Positions 28,719-34,881 of a stretch of 37,358 nucleotides of DNA are shown piece after piece (the stretch's first letter is position 1; every line of letters begins with the position of its first letter). The stretch covers positions 1 to 37,358 of the forward strand of contig JAESRD010000298.1 of the NCBI GenBank assembly GCA_016764835.1, read 5' to 3'. This DNA is from Paracoccaceae bacterium. GTDB lineage: Bacteria; Pseudomonadota; Alphaproteobacteria; Rhodobacterales; Rhodobacteraceae. The translations under genes and the position numbers were made by a program. The notes below the pieces were generated by a model. The model was not told the DNA's origin, ran no database searches, and worked only from the letters and a program-made list of their open reading frames with translations.

Positions 28719-29174
28719 GTGAGAAAGGTTTCAAAAACGCGGCCATCGCGCGAAACGAGTTTTGGATTTCTGATCCAAACTTTGGCCCGTATGCTTGATG
28801 CCAAAATGAAGGCGGAGCTAAAAAAGATTGGGGTTAGTGTTAAGCTGTTTACCGCGTTGATGGTGCTGTCTGAGGAAGATGGGATCAATCAGCGCAAAGT
28901 CGGCGAGCGGCTCAATTTTCCTGAATATTTCACCAGCCGCAATATCGACGCGCTGGTCGAGGCAGGGTTTGCCGAACGTCAGCCTGACCCAGAGAGCCGA
29001 CGTACCTATTTGATATATCTAACAATTTTTGGTAAAGCGAAGGCCGCTCAGCTGCCGCCCATTGTCAAACGCGTAAGCAATGAGATCTTAACTAACCTCT
29101 CTGATTTAGAGCGCCAACAGATCATCACCATCTTGCAAAAAGTAACATCGCCCAATTTAGCGGCAGAGGAATAG
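28719..29174 (+). CDS. MarR-family transcriptional regulator
   Basis: About 152 residues with the winged-helix pattern of MarR: dimerisation helix (SFGFLIQTLARMLDAKMKAEL), HTH with INQRKVGERLNFPEYFTSRNIDALVEAGF, wing RQPDPESRRTYLIYLT, and C-terminal helices. I prefer the GTG at 28719, which has AAAGGCGGA just upstream; the ATG at 28677 lies inside an apparent operator. It is divergent from the EF-hand/reductase operon and followed four bases later by the DUF1772 gene. It probably represses both units and itself. Confidence 0.82.
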   Translation: MRKVSKTRPSRETSFGFLIQTLARMLDAKMKAELKKIGVSVKLFTALMVLSEEDGINQRKVGERLNFPEYFTSRNIDALVEAGFAERQPDPESRRTYLIYLTIFGKAKAAQLPPIVKRVSNEILTNLSDLERQQIITILQKVTSPNLAAEE

Positions 29175-29177
29175 CCA

Positions 29178-29660
29178 GTGCAAAGCATCAAATTAACCGT
29201 ATTGATCGCCGCCCTGCTTGGTGCTGGCGCGTTGTTCGGGTTCTACTTTACCATGTCAGTGTCGATCATGCCGGGCCTCGATCTGACCGAGCCCTATGCG
29301 GCCATTACTGCCAACCAAGATATAGGTCGCGCCAACAAGCAATCGCTGTTTTTTGTTGCGCTCATGGGCACGCCTGTCGCCATAATCGCCGGTGTTGCGC
29401 TTTATTGGCGCGCCAAATCGACCCGCAATTGGCTGTTGCTTGGCCTGCTTGGCTGGGTCGGCATGCTCGTTGTGACACTCATGCTAAATGTACCGTTGAA
29501 CCAGATACTCGACGGGCTAAACATTACCGCCGGGCAGGACGGCCTTGCTGATATTTGGGCCGCCTATGCGGTGGATTGGCAAAAATGGAACTGGTTGCGG
29601 GTGCTGACAAGTGGCCTATCGCTGGTCTTTGTCGCCTGCGCTTTTCGTCGGGCAGACTAG
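29178..29660 (+). CDS. DUF1772 (anthrone oxygenase-like) membrane protein
   Basis: 160 residues from a GTG, four predicted transmembrane helices, with NKQSLFFVALMGTPVAI and LMLNVPLNQILDGLN typical of DUF1772. Some fungal relatives are called anthrone oxygenases, but most bacterial members have no known role. It lies four bases after the MarR gene and is probably controlled by it. Confidence 0.75.
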   Translation: MQSIKLTVLIAALLGAGALFGFYFTMSVSIMPGLDLTEPYAAITANQDIGRANKQSLFFVALMGTPVAIIAGVALYWRAKSTRNWLLLGLLGWVGMLVVTLMLNVPLNQILDGLNITAGQDGLADIWAAYAVDWQKWNWLRVLTSGLSLVFVACAFRRAD

Positions 29661-29693
29661 CATGATCGCGCTTAGATCACCCAAAATAATTCA

Positions 29694-30113
29694 CTATCCC
29701 AGCGCCCGAAGACGGTTGTTTCGGGCATTATGTTCCAGCTCTACCAGCCCCAAGAGCTCCATCACCGGCGATACATAATTGGCAAAGCGGCCGCGATAAC
29801 CTTTGCGCAGGCCGTAATACCCGCCCAAAGGGTTTTCGGCCGCGCGCGCCCAGTGTTCAAGCGTCTCCTCACGGGTTGCTTTGCCTTCATCTGCATTGCC
29901 CAGCAACATCCAATCGCCATGGGCCAACAACATTGCATGCGCATCCTCGATACCGCGCAAATGGTAGGACAGCCGGGTTTTTCCGACCTGGATGATCAGG
30001 GCAGGAACCTGAGCGCTTCTTTCACGCCAGGCTTCAAATTCAGAGCTTTGTGGTGGGGTTTTTAGCACCCAAGGGTCGTCTTTTTCGCCGCTGCCATAGG
30101 TTACCATATTCAT
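29694..30113 (-). CDS. Uncharacterised 139-residue protein
   Basis: A soluble, tryptophan-containing protein without signal peptide or membrane segments; I do not recognise the family with confidence. Its start overlaps the stop of the SRPBCC gene, so the two are likely co-translated. A stretch GGYYGLRKGYRGRFANYVSPVMELLGL near the C-terminus looks like a conserved core. An internal ATG two codons later (30107) is an alternative start. Confidence 0.65.
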   Translation of the reverse strand: MNMVTYGSGEKDDPWVLKTPPQSSEFEAWRERSAQVPALIIQVGKTRLSYHLRGIEDAHAMLLAHGDWMLLGNADEGKATREETLEHWARAAENPLGGYYGLRKGYRGRFANYVSPVMELLGLVELEHNARNNRLRALG

Positions 30114-30532
30114 TGCATAGCCTCACTCATCTGTTTCAATGCCGTGGCAAATTTCTCAAAACTCGGCCCAAGATCGGGGATCGATTTTACGATCAATCCG
30201 CTCAATGGACCACTAAAAACCTCGCGCATATGGAAGGTCGTTCCATCTGCGTTTGGCGTCAGTGTAAAGGTTCGTTCGCCTTTGAAAACACCCAGCGGCA
30301 TGCCACTTTGCCAGCGCATCAAACGGCCCGGCTCAAATGTGCTGACCTTCAGCGCAAAGGCACGCCCTGGTGAAACTTCCGACCAGAGTTTTATTCGTTC
30401 CCCGGCGCGGATTTCGCCGTCGAGCCGCAATATCCCAAAGCCGCCGCTGGTGAGCTTTGCCCGGTCCGTCAGCACTGACCAAACCACATCTGGCGCGGCA
30501 TGTATTATCGCCTGAGCCTCATAACTTTTCAT
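30110..30532 (-). CDS. SRPBCC (START-like) domain protein
   Basis: About 140 residues. The start MKSYEAQAIIHAAPDVVWSVLTD is the usual first strand and helix of the polyketide_cyc/SRPBCC fold, with a hydrophobic ligand cavity predicted. I chose the ATG at 30532, behind AAGGGGA, over one five codons earlier. The ligand is unknown. It is divergent from the WYL-type regulator, which may control it. Confidence 0.8.
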   Translation of the reverse strand: MKSYEAQAIIHAAPDVVWSVLTDRAKLTSGGFGILRLDGEIRAGERIKLWSEVSPGRAFALKVSTFEPGRLMRWQSGMPLGVFKGERTFTLTPNADGTTFHMREVFSGPLSGLIVKSIPDLGPSFEKFATALKQMSEAMQ

Positions 30533-30564
30533 AGCCGTCCCCTTCACGCGTCAATTCTACTAAA

Positions 30565-30595
30565 TTGACAAGGTCATGCCTATCTGACGTTATAT
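30565..30595 (+). promoter_or_regulatory. Weak sigma-70-like promoter candidate for the WYL-type regulator
   Basis: TTGACA at 30565-30570 and TTATAT at 30590-30595 with a 19-base spacer, longer than optimal. The 30548-30624 gap must serve divergent genes, so overlap of promoters is expected. Confidence 0.3.
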
Positions 30596-30624
30596 GACAT
30601 CTTCTGTCTTATAAGATTTGAAAA

Positions 30625-31239
30625 ATGCGCGCTGCCAGACTGCTGCAAATGCTGCTCATATTACAGAACCGCGGGCTGCAAACCTCGGCCCAGCTGGCCG
30701 CTGAGCTAGAGGTGACACCGCGCACTATTTTGCGTGATGTTGATGCCATGACCGAGGCTGGCCTGCCGATCATTGTACATCGCGGCAACAAAGGCGGCAT
30801 TGAGCTTGGCTTTAATTACCGCACAAGGCTAACCGGGCTCACCCAAGATGAGGCCGAGGCGCTTGGCATTATTCTGGGCACGCAAAACCCGCTGCTGGCG
30901 GCGGCTAACCTAAGCGCCCATGGCCGAACCGCCTGTGCAAAGCTGGTTGAGAGTTTCCCCGACAAGGTCCGCCACGCTGTGCAGCGCGCCATGAAAAGTT
31001 TTCAGATCAGCGCCACGGCTCTGCCAAATGATCGAAGGATCACCGCCCTTGTCGCGGCCATCCGTCACTCAAATATCACCCGCATTCATGCCAATACGGC
31101 CCGCGAGCAGGTGATCCACCCAAATGCGATTGGCAGCAGCGCCGATGGCTGGTGGGTTTGCGATGGACTCAGCGGTGATAAGCTTGCGCTGAACACTTGC
31201 GGAGACATTAATATTTCGGCCAGAACTTTTGGTACCTAG
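30625..31239 (+). CDS. YafY-like HTH/WYL-type transcriptional regulator, short form
   Basis: 204 residues. An N-terminal HTH_11 domain (RAARLLQMLLILQNRGLQTSAQLAAELEVTPRTILRDVDAMTEAGLPI) is followed by the linker GNKGGIELGFNYRTRLTGLTQDEAEAL typical of YafY/WYL regulators. The WYL part is degenerate and the C-terminal WCX part is missing compared with the usual 230-320 residues; whether it was lost or is a natural short form cannot be seen. It is divergent from the SRPBCC pair. Confidence 0.75.
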   Translation: MRAARLLQMLLILQNRGLQTSAQLAAELEVTPRTILRDVDAMTEAGLPIIVHRGNKGGIELGFNYRTRLTGLTQDEAEALGIILGTQNPLLAAANLSAHGRTACAKLVESFPDKVRHAVQRAMKSFQISATALPNDRRITALVAAIRHSNITRIHANTAREQVIHPNAIGSSADGWWVCDGLSGDKLALNTCGDINISARTFGT

Positions 31240-31313
31240 CGACGCCTGTCAGCATTTTTGGCGCTTTAATGCCCAAAAAAAATGTGGCTTCGTCAATTCC
31301 AAACGCGACTTTT

Positions 31314-31345
31314 ATGATGCGCCGCGAAAGCACGCGGCGCATCAT
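31314..31345. terminator. Strong hairpin 3' of rtcB, between convergent genes
   Basis: Perfect 13-bp arms ATGATGCGCCGCG and CGCGGCGCATCAT around a six-base loop AAAGCA. It lies 13 bases after the rtcB stop and 74 bases after the WYL-regulator stop. No T-run follows on either strand, so it may be a transcript-stabilising hairpin or a non-canonical terminator. Confidence 0.55.
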
Positions 31346-31358
31346 TGGATCGGGTCAA

Positions 31359-32687
31359 CTACCGTCTGCCCTTCTTCTTTTTGTTGAGCCAAAACGGCGG
31401 AATATCACCGGCCATGATACAGCCATATGGGTCGATATAGTCCTCGATCTCGGCCAAACCATAAGAGCCAATTTGGGCCACGACATTGTCAGCTTTCTTA
31501 TAGCTGGACGGCAGCTCTGACGGGTCAATGCCGCCGGCATGAAACCGTATATCGAGGCCCTTAGTCTCGGTCATAAGTTGTTGCTCCGCCGTCACCTCGC
31601 CCATCCGCCGTTTATGTTCGCTGCGCGAATAGTTGCGCCCAGCCCCGTGCGGGCTAAACCCCAAACCATGCGGCGCATCCTTGCCGCGCACCACTAGAAT
31701 TGGCTCCGACATATTGAGCGGAATAAGCGTCAGCCCCGTTGAATCTGGCGCATAATCGCCCCAAGCAGGTGTCGCCCCTTTGGCATGCAAGTATATGTCA
31801 CCACGCTTAAAAACGAAGTTATGTTCGTTCCAATAACGGTCACCATTCTCGCCCACACCTGGCGACTCGACCACGGCCTGATGGATGGCGTTATGGTTGG
31901 CTTTGGTCCATTTACGGATCAGCTGCAAAGCCTCCCAATAGTTTTTGCCCTCCTCCGTATCAGCCGGAATCCATGCGTTTTGCTTCAGTGTCTGCGGCGA
32001 CAACTTGCGCCGAAACCGCTCGGCAACACTCATGCCGTGCTTATAAAGCAATGCCCCCGGCCCACGTGAGCCGTGATGAGTGACAATCGCCGTGCGCCCG
32101 GTCGCCCGCGAGCGGCCGACAAACAAGAAGTGGTTGCCGTCGCCTTGGGTTCCCATATGTTCCTGCGCCATCCGAATGCTCGTGGGGTTGTTGAGAAACG
32201 GGTTCTCGCGAAACGCATCAAGCAGCTTCAGTGACGTGGTAAAACGCTTGCCCTGCGCCCGGCCACCGGGGCCAAAATGCGTGATCCCTTGCACCGCATC
32301 GAGCACAGTTTTGGGGTCTGCATTGCCCAGATCAGTGATCATCAGCGAGCAGCAAATATCAGCCGAATGCATGCCCGGATGGATCGCATTTCGCGCCGCC
32401 GCAATCCCGCCAACAGGGATCGTGCCGACAGGCCCGGCCGGACAAGCATCAGGCATAATTGCGCCTGCGACAATGGTCGGGGTTTGCATAAGCACGGTCA
32501 TGGTGGCGCGCACTTTGGTGATGTTGTCATGCTCATCAGCATGCGACGTGTCGATATTTTCATGAAACGGCACGGCACCCGACGCATGCTGTTTCAACAG
32601 TGGGGGCGGCTTATCAGCCTCCAGCACCTTTTGAATGCCCACAAGACCAAGGCCTTCGCCACGCATCTCATTGGCACGTTTCAGCAA
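31359..32687 (-). CDS. rtcB: RNA ligase RtcB (3'-phosphate/5'-OH RNA ligase), catalytic part
   Basis: 442 residues from a TTG start; joins 2',3'-cyclic- or 3'-phosphate RNA ends to 5'-OH ends with GTP and Mn(II). Active-site residues can be matched to characterised RtcB: Cys113 (HSADICCS), His186 (GTQGDGNHF), His204/205 (HHGSRG), His289 (EHNFVF) and the guanylylated His347 in HGAGR. It belongs to the longer branch with an N-terminal extension, rather than the E. coli-like form. Upstream in the same frame the extension continues (WGHRPGAQYSA) to a TAG and then to an ATG at 32771, so the TTG may be a forced start, or the gene may be damaged. It is the last gene of the Ro60/Y-RNA unit. Confidence 0.88.
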   Translation of the reverse strand: MLKRANEMRGEGLGLVGIQKVLEADKPPPLLKQHASGAVPFHENIDTSHADEHDNITKVRATMTVLMQTPTIVAGAIMPDACPAGPVGTIPVGGIAAARNAIHPGMHSADICCSLMITDLGNADPKTVLDAVQGITHFGPGGRAQGKRFTTSLKLLDAFRENPFLNNPTSIRMAQEHMGTQGDGNHFLFVGRSRATGRTAIVTHHGSRGPGALLYKHGMSVAERFRRKLSPQTLKQNAWIPADTEEGKNYWEALQLIRKWTKANHNAIHQAVVESPGVGENGDRYWNEHNFVFKRGDIYLHAKGATPAWGDYAPDSTGLTLIPLNMSEPILVVRGKDAPHGLGFSPHGAGRNYSRSEHKRRMGEVTAEQQLMTETKGLDIRFHAGGIDPSELPSSYKKADNVVAQIGSYGLAEIEDYIDPYGCIMAGDIPPFWLNKKKKGRR

Positions 32688-32771
32688 TGCGGAATATTGA
32701 GCGCCGGGGCGGTGGCCCCACTACTTTAAATCGCTCCCGGATACGGGTTCAGGAATGGTCTCATTGGTCAT
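32688..32771 (-). other. Amber-interrupted N-terminal coding extension of rtcB
   Basis: In frame with rtcB, an ATG at 32771 encodes MTNETIPEPVSGSDLK, then TAG (32723-32721), then WGHRPGAQYSA leading into the ligase. The combination of a G-x-DL stretch and WGxxPG resembles the N-terminal extension I know from this RtcB branch, so the stop appears to sit inside former coding sequence. No good ribosome-binding site is seen before either the ATG or the TTG. Confidence 0.6.
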
Positions 32772-32809
32772 TGTACGCGCTTTCTTTGTGTAACAAACGT
32801 CTCGATATC

Positions 32810-32884
32810 TGGCTCGGCAGGCAGGGTTTGAGCCTGCAACACCCTGATTAACAGTCAGGCGCTCTACCGCTGAGCAACAGCCGA
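32810..32884 (-). tRNA. tRNA-Asn(GTT)-like gene with encoded CCA
   Basis: 75 nt with a full cloverleaf: acceptor TCGGCTG/CTGCCGA (6 of 7 pairs, T6-T67 mismatch), D-arm GCTC-AGCGGTA-GAGC, anticodon arm CCTGA-CTGTTAA-TCAGG (anticodon GTT), variable loop GTGTT, T-arm GCAGG-CTCAAAC-CCTGC, discriminator G and CCA. The T loop begins with C instead of the near-invariant T54. Asn identity follows from the anticodon and G73. Its 5' end abuts the long stem of the Y-RNA-like gene and its 3' end is 38 bases before the rtcB ATG, so it is co-transcribed with the repair genes and could be a decoy, ligand or ordinary tRNA. Confidence 0.8.
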
Positions 32885-33047
32885 AAATAACCCCGGCGAC
32901 AAAAGTGAAGAAACATATCGGGGCCCGCCCCGCGCCCAATGGGGGACGCGTTTGCCGTCTGGGCGCATGCAAGGAGAGGAGTTGAACCGCTCGGCCTATC
33001 CCGGATGTGATGCATGTAGTTCCTTCGGCATTCGCCGGGGCTATTTT
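32884..33047 (-). ncRNA. Y-RNA-like RNA 2: long closing stem around a tRNA-like module
   Basis: The ends pair over 16 bp (AAAATAGCCCCGGCGA at 33047-33032 with TCGCCGGGGTTATTTT at 32899-32884; one G-U). Inside are a six-pair acceptor-like helix (33011-33016 with 32966-32971), a T-arm with loop TTCAACT and five of six stem pairs (32974-32992), a GC-rich hairpin GCGCCCA/TGGGCGC (32960-32966 with 32932-32938), and a GGGG-CGGG-CCCC hairpin. Its 5' part shares GAATGCC-nnn-GGAA-n-TACAT with RNA 1. A long terminal stem plus a tRNA-like domain next to a Ro60 gene is the layout of bacterial Y RNAs (YrlA/YrlB). The structure was read by eye. Confidence 0.7.
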
Positions 33048-33050
33048 GGG

Positions 33051-33141
33051 TCAGGAGGACAAGGGGATGTGAAACAGCGGTTTCGAACCGCAGAGCGTGC
33101 TCTTCAACCAGATGATGTAATTCCACAGGCATTCCTCCTGA
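33051..33141 (-). ncRNA. Y-RNA-like RNA 1 (YrlA-like): closing stem plus tRNA-like module
   Basis: 91 nt beginning 10 bases after the Ro60 stop. The ends form a perfect 9-bp stem (TCAGGAGGA, 33141-33133, with TCCTCCTGA, 33059-33051). Within it TGTGGAA pairs with TTTCACA as a 7-bp acceptor-like helix, TCT-GGTTGA-AGA forms a short D-arm with a GG pair, GAG-CACG-CTC is a vestigial anticodon position, and GCGG-TTCGAAA-CCGC is a canonical T-arm. YrlA RNAs of enteric bacteria are known for a tRNA-like module lacking a real anticodon arm and for genes beside rsr and rtcBA, which fits. Expression is not shown by sequence. Confidence 0.75.
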
Positions 33142-33150
33142 TGTTTTCTT

Positions 33151-34707
33151 TCATATAACAACCTTCTTTATCTGTTCGACCCATTGATCTGGGCCAGTAT
33201 TTCCTGCGACAAATTTCGCGATCTGGTCAAAGACCGCATCCGAAAATCCGCCTATATTCAACACGTCAGCGCGGGTTTGCGCCTGCGTGGTGCCGTAGGG
33301 GGCAATATCAATGCAAACCAATTTGGCCTTTGGATTGCCCCGCTTTAGCACCTCCCACTGTTGCATCATTGCCGTGCCGCGCCAGCGTGTTTTGGCATCT
33401 ACCCATGACTGATTGTCAGACACGATCACCACAAGATCCGGCGAAATACCTCGTGTATTCAACCATTTGAGCGGTGCAGAACAATTGGTCCCACCCCCGG
33501 CCAACGCCGCCAAACGCGCGGCATTGGTCAAGATCGTGTCACGCTGCTCAAGCCGCATATCACGCACGCCAAAATTGAACGGCAACACAAGGCAAGCAGG
33601 GTTGGTCCGCAAAAATGCTGCCGCCACAAGGGCTGCCACATCGACAAAGCGCATGACCGATGTTGCCCCCTGACGGATGCCTGTTACCGGCCATGTCATT
33701 GAGCCCGACACATCGGGGCAGATCACAACCTGGCCCGCGACCCGTGGCACATTTGCCGCCGAGATCTCCATTGCCTCATGCAAGGCATCGATGATCTCAG
33801 GCGGCATATCTCTGGTCACGTTCTGCGCCGTCACCATCAGCTGGTACGGAAAGGCCCGTGCCTTGGCTATCGCCTCGGGGTCGCGCAACAACGCCGCTAC
33901 ATGGTCCACATTTTGCGCCACGCCAAACACACCGTGGCGGTGAAACATGTTTAGGTTTTGCCGCACCATCTGCCACGAGCCTTTGCGGGCAATTTGTGCC
34001 CAATGCGCGGCTGACAGGTCCAACTGCGTCAACATCGCAAATGGCACATCAGGCACTGCACCGGTTTGCGATTCCTTAAACGCCAGCCAGTCTTGCACCC
34101 CCTTTGGCAGCCGTGCCACATTGCACGGCCGCCCGACAACCCAGGCAAACAGCGCCTCCCGCTCAGCCGATACCGGCTTGGGATGCACCATCTTAATCAC
34201 GTCGGCCAATGAAGGATCATTGCCGATATTGGCGTTTAGCAGCGCCCAGTCAGAGGCGGTGTTGAGCCAGTTTTGCACCATGGCTTTGGGCGCAGAGCCC
34301 AGCGACTTGCGGCCGGTTTGGCCCGACCGCATCACTTGGACAAAGACCCGCAACATTTTGCCGCTATCAACCACATGGGCAAAAACACGACGAAACAAAG
34401 CCGGATCGCGCCGGGCCAACACGGCCAGTAAAACCGCTGGCATGTCTTTCATATAGCCCGTCTGACGGGCAAAAATTGCCACCTGCGCCAAGTAAAACGG
34501 CTCAACCGCCTCGGCCAAAGCCACCGTGCTTTGCAGCTCGTCCTGCGCCGAGTGGTAGGCCATAGCGCCAAACGTGCCGGTCACAGCGCGCTGCGCCAAA
34601 GCATGGGTGTCAGAATATGCATAGGCCGGTGCGCCATGGGCGTTCTTCGTTGTGGCGCGGTGCACCAACCGACCTATGGTTGATGCAAACACTGATTTGT
34701 TTGCCAT
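33151..34707 (-). CDS. rsr: Ro60 orthologue (TROVE domain RNA-binding protein, Rsr)
   Basis: About 518 residues. The N-terminal HEAT-like ring (TROVE) binds Y RNA and misfolded RNA ends; the C-terminal von Willebrand A domain has an intact MIDAS: DVSGS (Asp332, Ser334, Ser336), Thr407 in GGGTN and Asp431 in SDNQS. I chose the ATG at 34707 (MANKSVFASTIG), with GAGGAACGAG upstream; a frame reaching 34776 adds 23 unlikely residues. It is the first gene of a unit Ro60 - Y RNA 1 - Y RNA 2 - tRNA - RtcB, like the Salmonella rsr-yrlBA-rtcBA operon but without rtcA. Confidence 0.92.
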   Translation of the reverse strand: MANKSVFASTIGRLVHRATTKNAHGAPAYAYSDTHALAQRAVTGTFGAMAYHSAQDELQSTVALAEAVEPFYLAQVAIFARQTGYMKDMPAVLLAVLARRDPALFRRVFAHVVDSGKMLRVFVQVMRSGQTGRKSLGSAPKAMVQNWLNTASDWALLNANIGNDPSLADVIKMVHPKPVSAEREALFAWVVGRPCNVARLPKGVQDWLAFKESQTGAVPDVPFAMLTQLDLSAAHWAQIARKGSWQMVRQNLNMFHRHGVFGVAQNVDHVAALLRDPEAIAKARAFPYQLMVTAQNVTRDMPPEIIDALHEAMEISAANVPRVAGQVVICPDVSGSMTWPVTGIRQGATSVMRFVDVAALVAAAFLRTNPACLVLPFNFGVRDMRLEQRDTILTNAARLAALAGGGTNCSAPLKWLNTRGISPDLVVIVSDNQSWVDAKTRWRGTAMMQQWEVLKRGNPKAKLVCIDIAPYGTTQAQTRADVLNIGGFSDAVFDQIAKFVAGNTGPDQWVEQIKKVVI

Positions 34708-34881
34708 TGTCTCGTTCCTCATTTGTTGTGAGGATGTTTTGACATGGCTGGCCTTGGCCGACGTAAATATTTGCAAAACAGCGTATGACGTTGAATTTTA
34801 ACGCGAATATCATCGTTTGAAAAAATGAACTGCGGATTGTAAGATACATCAATATCGTCTTTTATATATTTGGATAAAGAC
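34708..34881. promoter_or_regulatory. Divergent rsr / rtcR control region without a recognisable sigma-54 promoter
   Basis: 174 AT-rich bases between the divergent starts. RtcR normally acts on a -24/-12 promoter, but no GG-N10-GC pair occurs towards rsr. The nearest resemblance is CATACGCTGTTTTGCA on the minus strand (34790-34775), which lacks the invariant GG and has one extra base. An imperfect GGCC-TT-GGCC repeat lies near 34750. No clear sigma-70 promoter was identified. Confidence 0.45.

Noticed and set aside
32810..32884. The tRNA in the repair operon as an amber suppressor for the rtcB TAG
   Set aside because: Its anticodon is GTT (Asn); it cannot read TAG, so it does not explain the interrupted start.
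32721..33132. Short reading frames across the Ro60-RtcB gap
   Set aside because: They run through the tRNA and the paired stems and show no recognisable protein; the RNA structures explain the sequence better.
33151..34776. Ro60 start at 34776
   Set aside because: The 23 extra residues are unlike the family and the ATG at 34707 has GAGGAACGAG upstream.
34745..34795. TGGCCGACG...TTTGCA on the plus strand as a sigma-54 promoter
   Set aside because: The distance between the GG and GC elements is about five bases too long, and it points towards rtcR, not rsr.
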